DNA from: Frankiaceae bacterium
GTDB taxonomy: Bacteria; Actinomycetota; Actinomycetes; Mycobacteriales; SCTD01
Length of the DNA: 15,259 nt
Assembly (NCBI GenBank): GCA_947479995.1
Contig: CANKBT010000029.1
Coordinates: 1-15,259 of the forward strand
Reading direction: 5' to 3'
Part shown: in pieces, positions 1 through 6,373 of the stretch
How the letters are laid out: each line of letters opens with the position of its first letter
Numbering within the stretch: position 1 is the first letter of the stretch
Translations under genes and position numbers: made by a program
The notes under the pieces: model-generated
What the model saw: the letters and a program-made list of their open reading frames with translations, nothing else
Told to the model about the DNA's origin: nothing
Databases searched by the model: none

Positions 1-320
1 GCCTCGCGCGCGTGGGTCTGGCTCAGGTGCACCTCGACGAGCGGCGCGGTGAGGGCGGCGCACGCGTCGCGCAGCGCGTACGAGTAGTGCGTCCAGGCCG
101 CGGGGTTGAGCACGACGGGCGTGCGGGCGTCGGCCGCCTCGTGCAGCCAGCCGAGCATCGTGCCCTCGTCGTCGGTCTGGCGGACCTCGACCTCGGCGCC
201 GGCGTCGGCTCCCGCCTGCACGCACAGCGCGGCGAGCTCGTCGTGGGTGGTCGTGCCGTAGACCTCCGGCTCGCGGGTGCCGAGCCGGCCGAGGTTGGGG
301 CCGTTGAGGACGAGGATCAC
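1..320 (-). CDS. aroQ: 3-dehydroquinate dehydratase, type II (partial, C-terminus off the left edge)
   Basis: This is the type II dehydroquinase, which turns 3-dehydroquinate into 3-dehydroshikimate (shikimate step 3) in the cytosol. About 106 codons are visible; the family is usually near 145-150 residues, so roughly the last 40 are missing. The N-terminal LNGPNLGRLG motif is followed by TREPEVYG, which carries the expected active-site Arg and Tyr. Further on come LNPAAWTHYSYALRDA, with the substrate-binding Asn, and EVHLSQTHARE, with the catalytic His. The GTG start at 320 overlaps the aroB stop in a GTGA junction, which fixes the start well and implies translational coupling. It is the last visible gene of the aroC-aroK-aroB-aroQ string. 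I see nothing abnormal in it, and the family assignment is secure. Confidence 0.93.
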   Translation of the reverse strand, partial: MILVLNGPNLGRLGTREPEVYGTTTHDELAALCVQAGADAGAEVEVRQTDDEGTMLGWLHEAADARTPVVLNPAAWTHYSYALRDACAALTAPLVEVHLSQTHARE

Positions 321-1423
321 AGGTGGACCGTAGTGCCGCGGTCGCGCCGGACCTCCTCGTACGCCGCGACGAGCAGCGACGGGTCGGGGTCGTCGAGCAC
401 GCGCGCGCGGGCGAGGGCGTCGAGCACGATGAAGCGCAGCCGGCTGCCGCGCGCCTTCTTGTCGACGGCCATGGCGGCGTGCAGGCGCTGCCAGTCGCCG
501 GCGTACGAGGTGGGCAGGCCGACCAGGTCGAGCACGGCGCGGTGGCGGTCGGCGGTCGCGTCGTCCAGGCGGCCGGCGAGGCGGCCGAGCTCGGCGGCGA
601 AGACCAGGCCGACGCTCACCGCGGCGCCGTGGCGCCACCGGTAGTCCTCGACCTTCTCGATGGCGTGGCCGAGCGTGTGGCCGTAGTTGAGGACCTCGCG
701 GCCAGCGGCCTCGCGCAGGTCCTCGCCGACGACGGCGGCCTTGACGGCGATGGCGCGCTCGACGAGCTCGCGGGTGTGCGGGCCGTGCGGCGTCTGCGCG
801 CCGGCGGGGTCGGCCTCGACCAGCTCGAGGATGCGCGGGTCGTGCGTGAAGCCGACCTTGATGGTCTCGGCGAGCCCGGCGACGTAGTCGTGCTTCGGCA
901 CGGTCTCGAGCGCCGCGAGGTCGCACAGCACCGCGGCGGGCGGGTGGAAGGCGCCGACGAGGTTCTTGCCGGCGGCGGTGTTGACGGCCGTCTTGCCGCC
1001 GACGGCGGCGTCGACCATGCCGAGCAGGGTGGTGGGCAGGTGCACGACCGGCACCCCCCGCAGCCAGGTGGCGGCGACGAAGCCGGCGAGGTCGGTCGTC
1101 GCGCCGCCGCCGACCGCCACGACGGCGTCGGTGCGCGTGAAGCCCACCTGGCCGAGGACGTCCCAGAGGTAGGCGGCGACCTTGAGGTCCTTGCTCTTCT
1201 CGCCGTCGGGCACCTCGACGGCGATGGCCTCGAAGCCCGACGCGAGCAGGTCCTCGCGGACGGCCTCGCCGGTGGTGCGCAGCGCGGCCGGGTGCACGAC
1301 CGCGACCCGCTGGCTGCCCTGCAGGACGGGCGCGAGCTCGCCCAGCAGGCCGTGGCCGACGACCACGTCGTACGGCCGCTCGCCCTTCACGGCGATGCGG
1401 GTGGGGGTGCTCGCGTCGGTCAC
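317..1423 (-). CDS. aroB: 3-dehydroquinate synthase
   Basis: AroB cyclises DAHP to 3-dehydroquinate (shikimate step 2) using NAD and a divalent metal. The 368 residues are the normal family length. Visible motifs in order are VPDGEKSK (about residue 72), the NAD-binding glycine run VAVGGGATTDLAGFVA, LPTTLLGMVDAAVGGKTAVN, NLVGAFHPP, GLAETIK with the metal-ligand Glu, NYGHTLGHAIE with a metal-ligand His, and a later WRHGAAVS His. The start is GTG at 1423, preceded by a GAGGAG ribosome site. It overlaps the aroK stop by four bases (GTGA), and its own stop overlaps the aroQ start the same way. It is a typical enzyme in an evident operon. Confidence 0.96.
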   Translation of the reverse strand: MTDASTPTRIAVKGERPYDVVVGHGLLGELAPVLQGSQRVAVVHPAALRTTGEAVREDLLASGFEAIAVEVPDGEKSKDLKVAAYLWDVLGQVGFTRTDAVVAVGGGATTDLAGFVAATWLRGVPVVHLPTTLLGMVDAAVGGKTAVNTAAGKNLVGAFHPPAAVLCDLAALETVPKHDYVAGLAETIKVGFTHDPRILELVEADPAGAQTPHGPHTRELVERAIAVKAAVVGEDLREAAGREVLNYGHTLGHAIEKVEDYRWRHGAAVSVGLVFAAELGRLAGRLDDATADRHRAVLDLVGLPTSYAGDWQRLHAAMAVDKKARGSRLRFIVLDALARARVLDDPDPSLLVAAYEEVRRDRGTTVHL

Positions 1424-1923
1424 GGGAGGCTCCTCACGACGTCGTCGGCGACGTCCTCGGGCGTGCGGCCGTCGGTGTCGACAACGGCGGTGGCGACCTC
1501 GGCGTAGAGCGGCGCGCGCTCGGCGAGCAGCGTGCGCAGGGTCGCGCGGGGGTTGAGCGCGAGCACCGGGCGGGTGCCCGACAGGCCGGTGCGGTCGGCC
1601 GCGGCGGCCAGCCCGACCTGCAGGTGCACGACGTGGTGGCCGGCGAGCAGCGCGCGGGTCTCGGCGGCCAGCACCGCTCCCCCGCCGAGGCTCAGGACGC
1701 CGTCGTGCTCGGCGAGCGCCGTGGCGACGGCGGCCCGCTCGAGGGCGCGGAAGTGCTCCTCGCCGTGGGCGTAGAACACGTCGGCGATGCTCGTGCCGGC
1801 GGTGGCCTCGACGTCGGCGTCGGTGTCGCGGAAGGCCACGCCGAGCCGGTCGGCGACGAGCGTGCCGACCGTCGTCTTGCCGGCACCCGGCGGGCCGACC
1901 AGGACCAGCCGCGGGCGGGTCAC
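1420..1923 (-). CDS. aroK: Shikimate kinase
   Basis: AroK phosphorylates shikimate at the 3-hydroxyl with ATP (shikimate step 5). The 167 residues match the family size. A Walker A motif GPPGAGKTT lies at residues 10-18. The FRDTDADVEA segment carries the Asp pair that binds Mg and shikimate, FRALERAAV the substrate Arg, LSLGGGAV the glycine-rich shikimate loop, and TRPVL the LID region. The start is GTG at 1923, forming a GTGA overlap with the aroC stop. The reading frame is open much further upstream (to 2859), but that part is the shadow of aroC and has no kinase content. The start at 1923 puts the Walker motif at the usual distance from the N-terminus. Confidence 0.95.
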   Translation of the reverse strand: MTRPRLVLVGPPGAGKTTVGTLVADRLGVAFRDTDADVEATAGTSIADVFYAHGEEHFRALERAAVATALAEHDGVLSLGGGAVLAAETRALLAGHHVVHLQVGLAAAADRTGLSGTRPVLALNPRATLRTLLAERAPLYAEVATAVVDTDGRTPEDVADDVVRSLP

Positions 1924-3101
1924 CGGATCGTCAGGCTCTTGAGGTAGGCCTCGCAGTTGCGGCGGGTCTCCTCGACCGAGTCGCCGCCGAACTTCTCGAG
2001 CGCCGCGTCGGCGAGCACGAGCGCCACCATCGCCTCGGCGACCACGCCGGCCGCGGGGACCGCGCAGACGTCGCTGCGCTGGTGGTGCGCCTGCGCCTGC
2101 TCGCCGGTGGCGGTGTCGATGGTGCGCAGCGCGCGGGGCACCGTGCTGATCGGCTTCATCGCGGCGCGCACGCGCAGCACCTCGCCGGTCGTCATGCCGC
2201 CCTCGGTGCCGCCGAGGTTGCCGCTGCTGCGGGTGAGGTCGCCGTCGGCGCCGCGGACGATCTCGTCCATCGCCGCGCTGCCGCGGCGGTGCGCGACGTC
2301 GAAGCCGTCGCCGACCTCGACGCCCTTGATCGCCTGGATGCCCATGAGCGCGGCGGCGAGCCGGCTGTCGATGCGGCGGTCCCAGTGCACGTACGAGCCC
2401 AGGCCCGGCGGCAGGCCGTAGGCCAGCACCTCGACGACGCCGCCGAGGGTGTCGCCCTCCTTGTGGGCCGCGTCGACCTCGGCGACCAGCCGCTCCCCCG
2501 CCTGCGGGTCGAGCACCCGCACCGGGCTGGCGTCGACGGCCGCGAGGTCGTCCGGCGTCGGCAGCGCGCCGGGCGGCACCTCCGCGCTGCCGATGCTCAC
2601 GACGTGGCTGAGCACCTCCACGCCGTACGCCTGGCGCAGGAAGGCCTTGGCGACGGCGCCGAGCGCGACCCGCGCCGCGGTCTCGCGGGCGCTGGCCCGC
2701 TCGAGCACCGGCCGGGCGTCGTCGAAGCCGTACTTCTGCATGCCGACGAGGTCGGCGTGGCCCGGCCGGGGCCGGGTGAGCGGGGCGTTGCGCGCCAGGC
2801 CCTCGAGCGCCTCGGCCGGCACCGGGTCGGGCGACATGACCGTCTCCCACTTGGGCCACTCGGTGTTGCCCACCCGCACCGCGAGGGTGCCGCCCTGCGT
2901 GAGGCCGTGGCGCACGCCGCCGAGGAACTCCACCTCGTCGCGCTCGAACGCCATGCGCGCGCCCCGGCCGTGGCCGAGGCGGCGCCGCGCCAGCTCGTCC
3001 GCGACGTCGGAGGTGGAGGTGGAGACGCCGGCGGGGAGCCCCTCGAGCGTCGCCATGAGGGCGGGCCCGTGGGACTCCCCAGCGGTCAACCAGCGCAGCA
3101 T
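1920..3101 (-). CDS. aroC: Chorismate synthase
   Basis: AroC makes chorismate from EPSP using reduced FMN (shikimate step 7). The 393 residues are typical of the actinobacterial enzyme. The N-terminus LRWLTAGESHGPAL holds the family signature. Further motifs are RRLGHGRGARM, TRPRPGHADL, SSGNLGGTEGGMTTGE and, near the C-terminus, HHQRSDVCAVPA. The start is ATG at 3101. No convincing Shine-Dalgarno is visible before it. The gap to the upstream PilP-like gene is only 18 bases and holds no promoter or terminator that I can see. The gene therefore probably depends on read-through or reinitiation from the pilMNO operon, joining the pilus and shikimate blocks. Confidence 0.96.
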   Translation of the reverse strand: MLRWLTAGESHGPALMATLEGLPAGVSTSTSDVADELARRRLGHGRGARMAFERDEVEFLGGVRHGLTQGGTLAVRVGNTEWPKWETVMSPDPVPAEALEGLARNAPLTRPRPGHADLVGMQKYGFDDARPVLERASARETAARVALGAVAKAFLRQAYGVEVLSHVVSIGSAEVPPGALPTPDDLAAVDASPVRVLDPQAGERLVAEVDAAHKEGDTLGGVVEVLAYGLPPGLGSYVHWDRRIDSRLAAALMGIQAIKGVEVGDGFDVAHRRGSAAMDEIVRGADGDLTRSSGNLGGTEGGMTTGEVLRVRAAMKPISTVPRALRTIDTATGEQAQAHHQRSDVCAVPAAGVVAEAMVALVLADAALEKFGGDSVEETRRNCEAYLKSLTIR

Positions 3102-3119
3102 GCGCCCAGTCTGCCAGTG

Positions 3120-3746
3120 CTAGAGCACCGGCTGCGTCTCGCCGACCGCGAACGAGAGCGGCGCGGAGTCGCCGACCTGCACGAGCACGCGCTGCTGGCC
3201 CTCGACGTCGGTGATGGCCAGCACCACGAGCTCCCCCGACCGGCCGAACCGCTGGTTCGGGACGACGGTCTGCTGGACGCCGTCGACGTCGAAGGTGGCG
3301 CTGCCGACGTCGCCCGCGGCGGGCAGGGCGAAGGACTTCAGGGTCAGCGGGTACTGCACCGTCCCGGTGGTCGCGCCCGGCACGAGAGCCGTGCCGCCGT
3401 CCGGTGTGGTCACCGCGGTCCCCGACGTGGTCGTGGTCGCCGTGCTGGTGGCCGGCTCGACGTACAGGGCCTTGAAGGGGTTGCGCCCGGTCTCGACCGA
3501 CGCCTCCGCCGGCAGGGCCACCGCCGCGACGGGCGGGGGCGCGGCGGCGGCGGCAGCGGCGGGCCGGCTGGCGTTCGGGGGCGGACCGCTGTCGAGCTCC
3601 TCCTCGCCGCCTCCGAGGAACAGGAAGCCGGCGGTGCCGAGCACGAGTGCGGCCAGGCCGCCGGCCAGCGCCAGCACGCGCTTGTCGCGGCCGGCCTCCT
3701 CGGCCACCTCCTGCTCGAGGGGCGGCGCCAGGGTGTTCTGCGACAT
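3120..3746 (-). CDS. PilP-like pilus alignment protein (membrane-anchored, beta-rich C-terminus)
   Basis: This 208-residue protein has no strong family signature by eye, so the name is an inference from layout and position. After a charged N-terminus comes one membrane segment (about residues 24-45, LALAGGLAALVLGTAGFLFL). It is followed by a Pro/Ala linker (about 48-85), then GRNPFKALY (about 87-95), which resembles the conserved N-terminal motif by which PilP proteins contact PilN/PilO. The C-terminal 80 or so residues look like a compact beta domain, as in PilP/GspC homology regions. It sits directly after pilO, 9 bases apart, with an AGGAG site before the ATG at 3746: the slot PilP holds in Gram-negative loci. 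Unlike classical PilP it is anchored by a membrane helix, with no lipobox. A monoderm has no secretin for it to dock on, so its partner is unclear. Confidence 0.6.
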   Translation of the reverse strand: MSQNTLAPPLEQEVAEEAGRDKRVLALAGGLAALVLGTAGFLFLGGGEEELDSGPPPNASRPAAAAAAAPPPVAAVALPAEASVETGRNPFKALYVEPATSTATTTTSGTAVTTPDGGTALVPGATTGTVQYPLTLKSFALPAAGDVGSATFDVDGVQQTVVPNQRFGRSGELVVLAITDVEGQQRVLVQVGDSAPLSFAVGETQPVL

Positions 3747-3755
3747 CTCGATCTC

Positions 3756-4529
3756 CTACTGGGCCGGGGCGGCGGGGACGGAGGCGGCCGGGGCGGCCGC
3801 GCTGGGAGCGGCCGCCGTGGCAGCCGCCGGGGAGGCGGCAGCCGCGCCCGCCGTGGGCAGCGGGACGGTCGGCGCGGCGAAGACCTCTGCCGAGATGGAG
3901 CCGTTGAGCTGGCTGCCGTCGTCGACCGTCGCGTCCGTGGTGTCCGTCGGGCTCTCGCCCGGCGTGATGTTGAGGCCGGTGACGCGCAGGGCACGCGTGA
4001 GCTGCTCGAGCTCGGCGACGAACTGCTCGATCTCGAAGTACGTGCCGGAGACCTTGATCTCCAGCGGCATGACCAGGGCGCCGGTGAGGGCCGGGGCTGC
4101 GGTCGTCGACGCCCCTGCGGCGTCGACCGAGGGTGCCGCGGCGACGGTCGGCGACGCGGCCGTGGAGCCGGCTGCCGGGACGGCGGTCGCCGCGGTCGGC
4201 GCACCGGGCACCAGGGCGACGAACTCCGCGCCGCTGGCCTCGCCGGCTGCGGTGAGCGCCCGGATCAGGGCGGGCAGTGCCGGGTTGTCCGGGATCTTCG
4301 CCGCCACGGCGGCCAGCGCCGCCTGCTGCTGCGGGAGCTCCTTGGACTGCGCCTTGAGCACCTGGATCTCGTTGCGCAGGGCGGTGTTGCGGGACTCCTG
4401 CTCCTCGGCGGAGGCCGTCAGCTCAGCTGCCTCGCTGCGGGCGGGCGAGATGAGCAGGAACCACCCGCCCGCGGCGATGGCCACGGCGGCCAGCGCGGTG
4501 AGCGCGACCCACTGCTTGAGCTTGTCCAT
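3756..4529 (-). CDS. pilO: Type IV pilus inner-membrane alignment protein PilO
   Basis: PilO is a bitopic membrane protein that pairs with PilN and links the cytoplasmic PilM/ATPase platform to the outside. The 257 residues begin MDKLKQW, with a membrane helix at about 8-28 (VALTALAAVAIAAGGWFLLI). A heptad-like coiled coil (about 30-72, rich in Glu, Gln, Leu and Ala) leads to PDNPALPALIRALTAAGEASG, a typical PilO transition. A ferredoxin-like region follows (LEIKVSGTYFEIEQFVAELEQL, about 178-200). Two Ala/Thr/Pro-rich low-complexity stretches, one in the middle and one at the C-terminus, are additions common in high-GC actinobacteria. The ATG at 4529 lies one base after the pilN stop, so the two are probably translationally coupled. 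Confidence 0.85.
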   Translation of the reverse strand: MDKLKQWVALTALAAVAIAAGGWFLLISPARSEAAELTASAEEQESRNTALRNEIQVLKAQSKELPQQQAALAAVAAKIPDNPALPALIRALTAAGEASGAEFVALVPGAPTAATAVPAAGSTAASPTVAAAPSVDAAGASTTAAPALTGALVMPLEIKVSGTYFEIEQFVAELEQLTRALRVTGLNITPGESPTDTTDATVDDGSQLNGSISAEVFAAPTVPLPTAGAAAASPAAATAAAPSAAAPAASVPAAPAQ

Positions 4530-4530
4530 C

Positions 4531-5190
4531 TCAGCTTCCCGTCTGCGTGTAGCGGTTCGAGAGGGCCTGCGGCGTCAGCACGACGCTCGTGGACCACTCG
4601 ACCGTCGGCCGCTGGCCGATGAGCGTGCTCTCGCTGCTGTCGAGGTAGGGGACGGCGAAGCCGCTCTGCCGCGAGAGCGCGTCGAGCCAGTTGGCGACCT
4701 GGTCGTGCTCGAAGGCGATGCCGGTGAACGAGACGGTGCCGATCGTCCCCGTGCCGTCGTCCGGCGTCTGCGCGAAGGTGACGTCGGTCAGCCACACGCC
4801 CTCGGGGATGGACAGCGACATGTCGTTGAGGAAGCGGGAGTAGCGCACCTCGCTGCCCATCGCCTGCACGAGCATCTGCTGGGCGGCGGCGGCGCGTGCG
4901 TACACGGCCGTCACGTCGGCGAACTGCGCCTTCTCGCGCTGCAGCGAGCTCTCCGTCTGCTCGGCCGACGCCAGCGTGGTCTCGGCGTCGCCGACCGCGC
5001 CGGTGGCCGAGAGGTACAGCAGGCCCGTGCCGGCCAGGGCCAGGACGAGGGCGCCGGCGAGGCCGGACTGCACGCGGCGGAAGCGCGCGCGCTCGGCGAT
5101 CTCGGGCGGCAGGAGGTTGACCTTGGGCAGCGACTCGAGGCCACCGCCCAGCAGGCGCGTCTCGGCGGCGAGGTCGGTCATGGCACTCAC
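4531..5190 (-). CDS. pilN: Type IV pilus inner-membrane alignment protein PilN
   Basis: PilN carries a short cytoplasmic N-terminus that docks into PilM, one membrane helix and an outer ferredoxin-like domain that pairs with PilO. The 219-residue reading has the hallmark KVNLLPPEI at about residues 23-31, corresponding to the INLLP motif that binds PilM. A membrane helix follows at about 42-62 (LAGALVLALAGTGLLYLS), then a coiled coil and VWLTDVTFAQ / GTVSFTGIAFEHDQVANWLDAL, typical of the PilN outer domain. I chose GTG at 5190, which makes the GTGA overlap with the pilM stop seen repeatedly in this window and has a G-rich stretch upstream. ATG at 5181 is an alternative, giving three residues fewer. 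The longer open frame beyond is a shadow of pilM. Confidence 0.88.
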   Translation of the reverse strand: MSAMTDLAAETRLLGGGLESLPKVNLLPPEIAERARFRRVQSGLAGALVLALAGTGLLYLSATGAVGDAETTLASAEQTESSLQREKAQFADVTAVYARAAAAQQMLVQAMGSEVRYSRFLNDMSLSIPEGVWLTDVTFAQTPDDGTGTIGTVSFTGIAFEHDQVANWLDALSRQSGFAVPYLDSSESTLIGQRPTVEWSTSVVLTPQALSNRYTQTGS

Positions 5191-6251
5191 GAGGCCACCC
5201 CCAGGGCGAGGCCGACCGGGACGGTGACCATGGGCTCGACGTAGGACAGCTGCTCGTCCGTGAGGCCGGTCTTGCCGACCTGCAGGAGCGACAGGGGGTG
5301 GCCGGCGACGACCGGGAGGCGCGTCGCGGCGGAGAGGCGCTCGGCGAGGCCGCCGAGGCGGGACCCGCCACCGGAGAGGACGACCCGGCTGATGCGGGAC
5401 GCCCCGCTCTGCGCGGCGAAGTAGTCCAGGGAGCCGCGGACCTCCTCGATGAGGGCGCTGCCGCTGGTCTCCAGGGCACGGGCGGCGGGGTGCGCCTCCC
5501 CGGCGCCGGCGACGACGGCGAGCGCGGACGACTGCTTGATCGCCTCCGCCTCGGAGCCGCCGACGCCCATGCGCTCGGCGACGGCGTCGGTGATGTCCTC
5601 CCCGCCCATGAGCAGGATGCGCACGAAGCGGGGCACGCCGCCCTGGTGGACGACGATGTTCGTGACGCCGGCACCGACGTCCACGAGCGCCTCCGCGCCA
5701 CCGAGGCCGCTGTCGGCGTGGGCCGTCGCGCGGAGCACCGCGAAGCTCGTCAGGTCGACCATCGACGGCGTCAGGCCGGCCCTGGTGACGGCCTCCAGGC
5801 TGGTGGAGACCATCTCCCGGGCCGCGGCCACGAGCAGCACCCGCAGCACCCGCGTGCCGCTGTCGGACGTCAGCTCCTCCAGCGGGTGGAAGTCGAGGAT
5901 GGCCTGCTCGACCGGCATGGGGATGTAGTCCTGCACCTGGAAGGCGAGCGACTTGCGCAGCTCGGCGACGGGCAGCCACGGCAGGTCCACCTGGCGGACG
6001 ACGACGCGCTGGTTGGCCACGCCGACCGCGACCTTCTTGCTGCTGAACTTCGCCTGCGCCCACAGCTGCTTGAGCGCCTCGGCGACGGCGTCGACGTCGA
6101 CCACCTCGCCACCGCGGACCGCGCCCTCGGGGAGGGCCACCTGCCCGAACCGCTCGAGCGTGATGCCGCGCTTGCCGAGCGTCAGCTCGGCCGCGCGCAC
6201 GCCTGAGGTCCCGATGTCGAGACCCACCACTGGTCGTCCTGCCACTGCCAT
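5187..6251 (-). CDS. pilM: Type IV pilus assembly protein PilM (actin-like ATPase fold)
   Basis: PilM is a cytoplasmic actin/FtsA-like protein that binds nucleotide and the PilN N-terminus. The 354 residues are the family length. The actin-fold landmarks are visible: VGLDIGTSGVRAAEL (phosphate-1, about 9-23), the PilM-typical SLAFQVQDYIPMPVEQAILDF (about 104-124), ALVDVGAGVTNIVVHQGG (phosphate-2, about 185-202) and VVLSGGGSRLGGLAERL (adenosine loop, about 292-308). The ATG at 6251 has a GAGGGG site just upstream. It is the first gene of pilMNO-PilP-like-aroCKBQ and is preceded by a sigma-28-like promoter and a structured leader. It is a normal member of the family. Confidence 0.94.
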   Translation of the reverse strand: MAVAGRPVVGLDIGTSGVRAAELTLGKRGITLERFGQVALPEGAVRGGEVVDVDAVAEALKQLWAQAKFSSKKVAVGVANQRVVVRQVDLPWLPVAELRKSLAFQVQDYIPMPVEQAILDFHPLEELTSDSGTRVLRVLLVAAAREMVSTSLEAVTRAGLTPSMVDLTSFAVLRATAHADSGLGGAEALVDVGAGVTNIVVHQGGVPRFVRILLMGGEDITDAVAERMGVGGSEAEAIKQSSALAVVAGAGEAHPAARALETSGSALIEEVRGSLDYFAAQSGASRISRVVLSGGGSRLGGLAERLSAATRLPVVAGHPLSLLQVGKTGLTDEQLSYVEPMVTVPVGLALGVAS

Positions 6252-6254
6252 GGT

Positions 6255-6303
6255 CCCCTCAGCGCAGGGGCCGCATGGCCCCGGAGGCCGGTCGGTCGAC
6301 CGG
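6255..6303 (-). promoter_or_regulatory. pilM leader with tandem and mutually exclusive hairpins
   Basis: Between the predicted start of transcription (about 6310) and pilM, the minus strand can form a perfect 7-bp stem with a 2-base loop at 6288-6303. Next is a perfect 6-bp GGGGCC/GGCCCC stem with a 4-base loop at 6267-6282. The CCCC arm of the second stem can instead pair with the pilM Shine-Dalgarno (CCCCU 6270-6266 with AGGGG 6259-6255, loop of six). The two states exclude each other, so the ribosome site is either free or hidden. The pairing is seen in the sequence; a regulatory role is inference. Confidence 0.4.
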
Positions 6304-6315
6304 TGTCAAGAACAA

Positions 6316-6344
6316 CCATCGGGCGCCCGGCAGGGGGGCTTGAG
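6316..6344 (-). promoter_or_regulatory. Sigma-28 (FliA/WhiG)-like promoter for the pilM operon
   Basis: On the minus strand CTCAAG (6344-6339) is followed after exactly 17 bases by CGATGG (6321-6316), with GCCCGAT covering the -10 region. This resembles the TAAA / GCCGATAA pattern of the FliA/WhiG/SigD sigma family. The same motif with the same spacing stands before pilA and the minor-pilin operon. Predicted transcription begins near 6310, about 60 bases before pilM. Confidence 0.55.
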
Positions 6345-6351
6345 GGCCAGA

Positions 6352-6371
6352 GCGGGCGAGTTCGCTCCCGC
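6352..6371 (-). terminator. Weak terminator-like hairpin after pilD
   Basis: Directly after the pilD stop, GCGG 6352-6355 pairs with CCGC 6368-6371 and GAG 6358-6360 with CTC 6365-6367, leaving a 2-base bulge and a 4-base loop. There is no U-tract. It lies between pilD and the pilM promoter, where a terminator would be expected, but the stem is short. Confidence 0.3.
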
Positions 6372-6373
6372 GG

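Noticed and set aside
1924..2859. N-terminal extension of shikimate kinase to make a 479-residue protein
   Set aside because: The extra part is out-of-frame aroC. GTG at 1923 gives the usual kinase length and a GTGA overlap.
3120..3746. A secretin (PilQ) or lipoprotein pilotin in the pilus locus
   Set aside because: The gene after pilO has no lipobox and is far too short for a secretin, and no secretin signature occurs elsewhere in the window.
2082..5244. Very long plus-strand open frames (846 and 677 codons) opposite aroC, pilO and pilN
   Set aside because: Low-complexity Arg/Ala/Gly/Asp composition and no family motifs. They mirror well-conserved minus-strand genes and arise from the GC-rich third codon position.
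6304..6309. TTGACA on the minus strand as a -35 box of a sigma-70 promoter for pilM
   Set aside because: The sequence 16-18 bases downstream is GC-rich, with no resemblance to TATAAT. The CTCAAG-N17-CGATGG motif just upstream is shared with two other operons and fits better.
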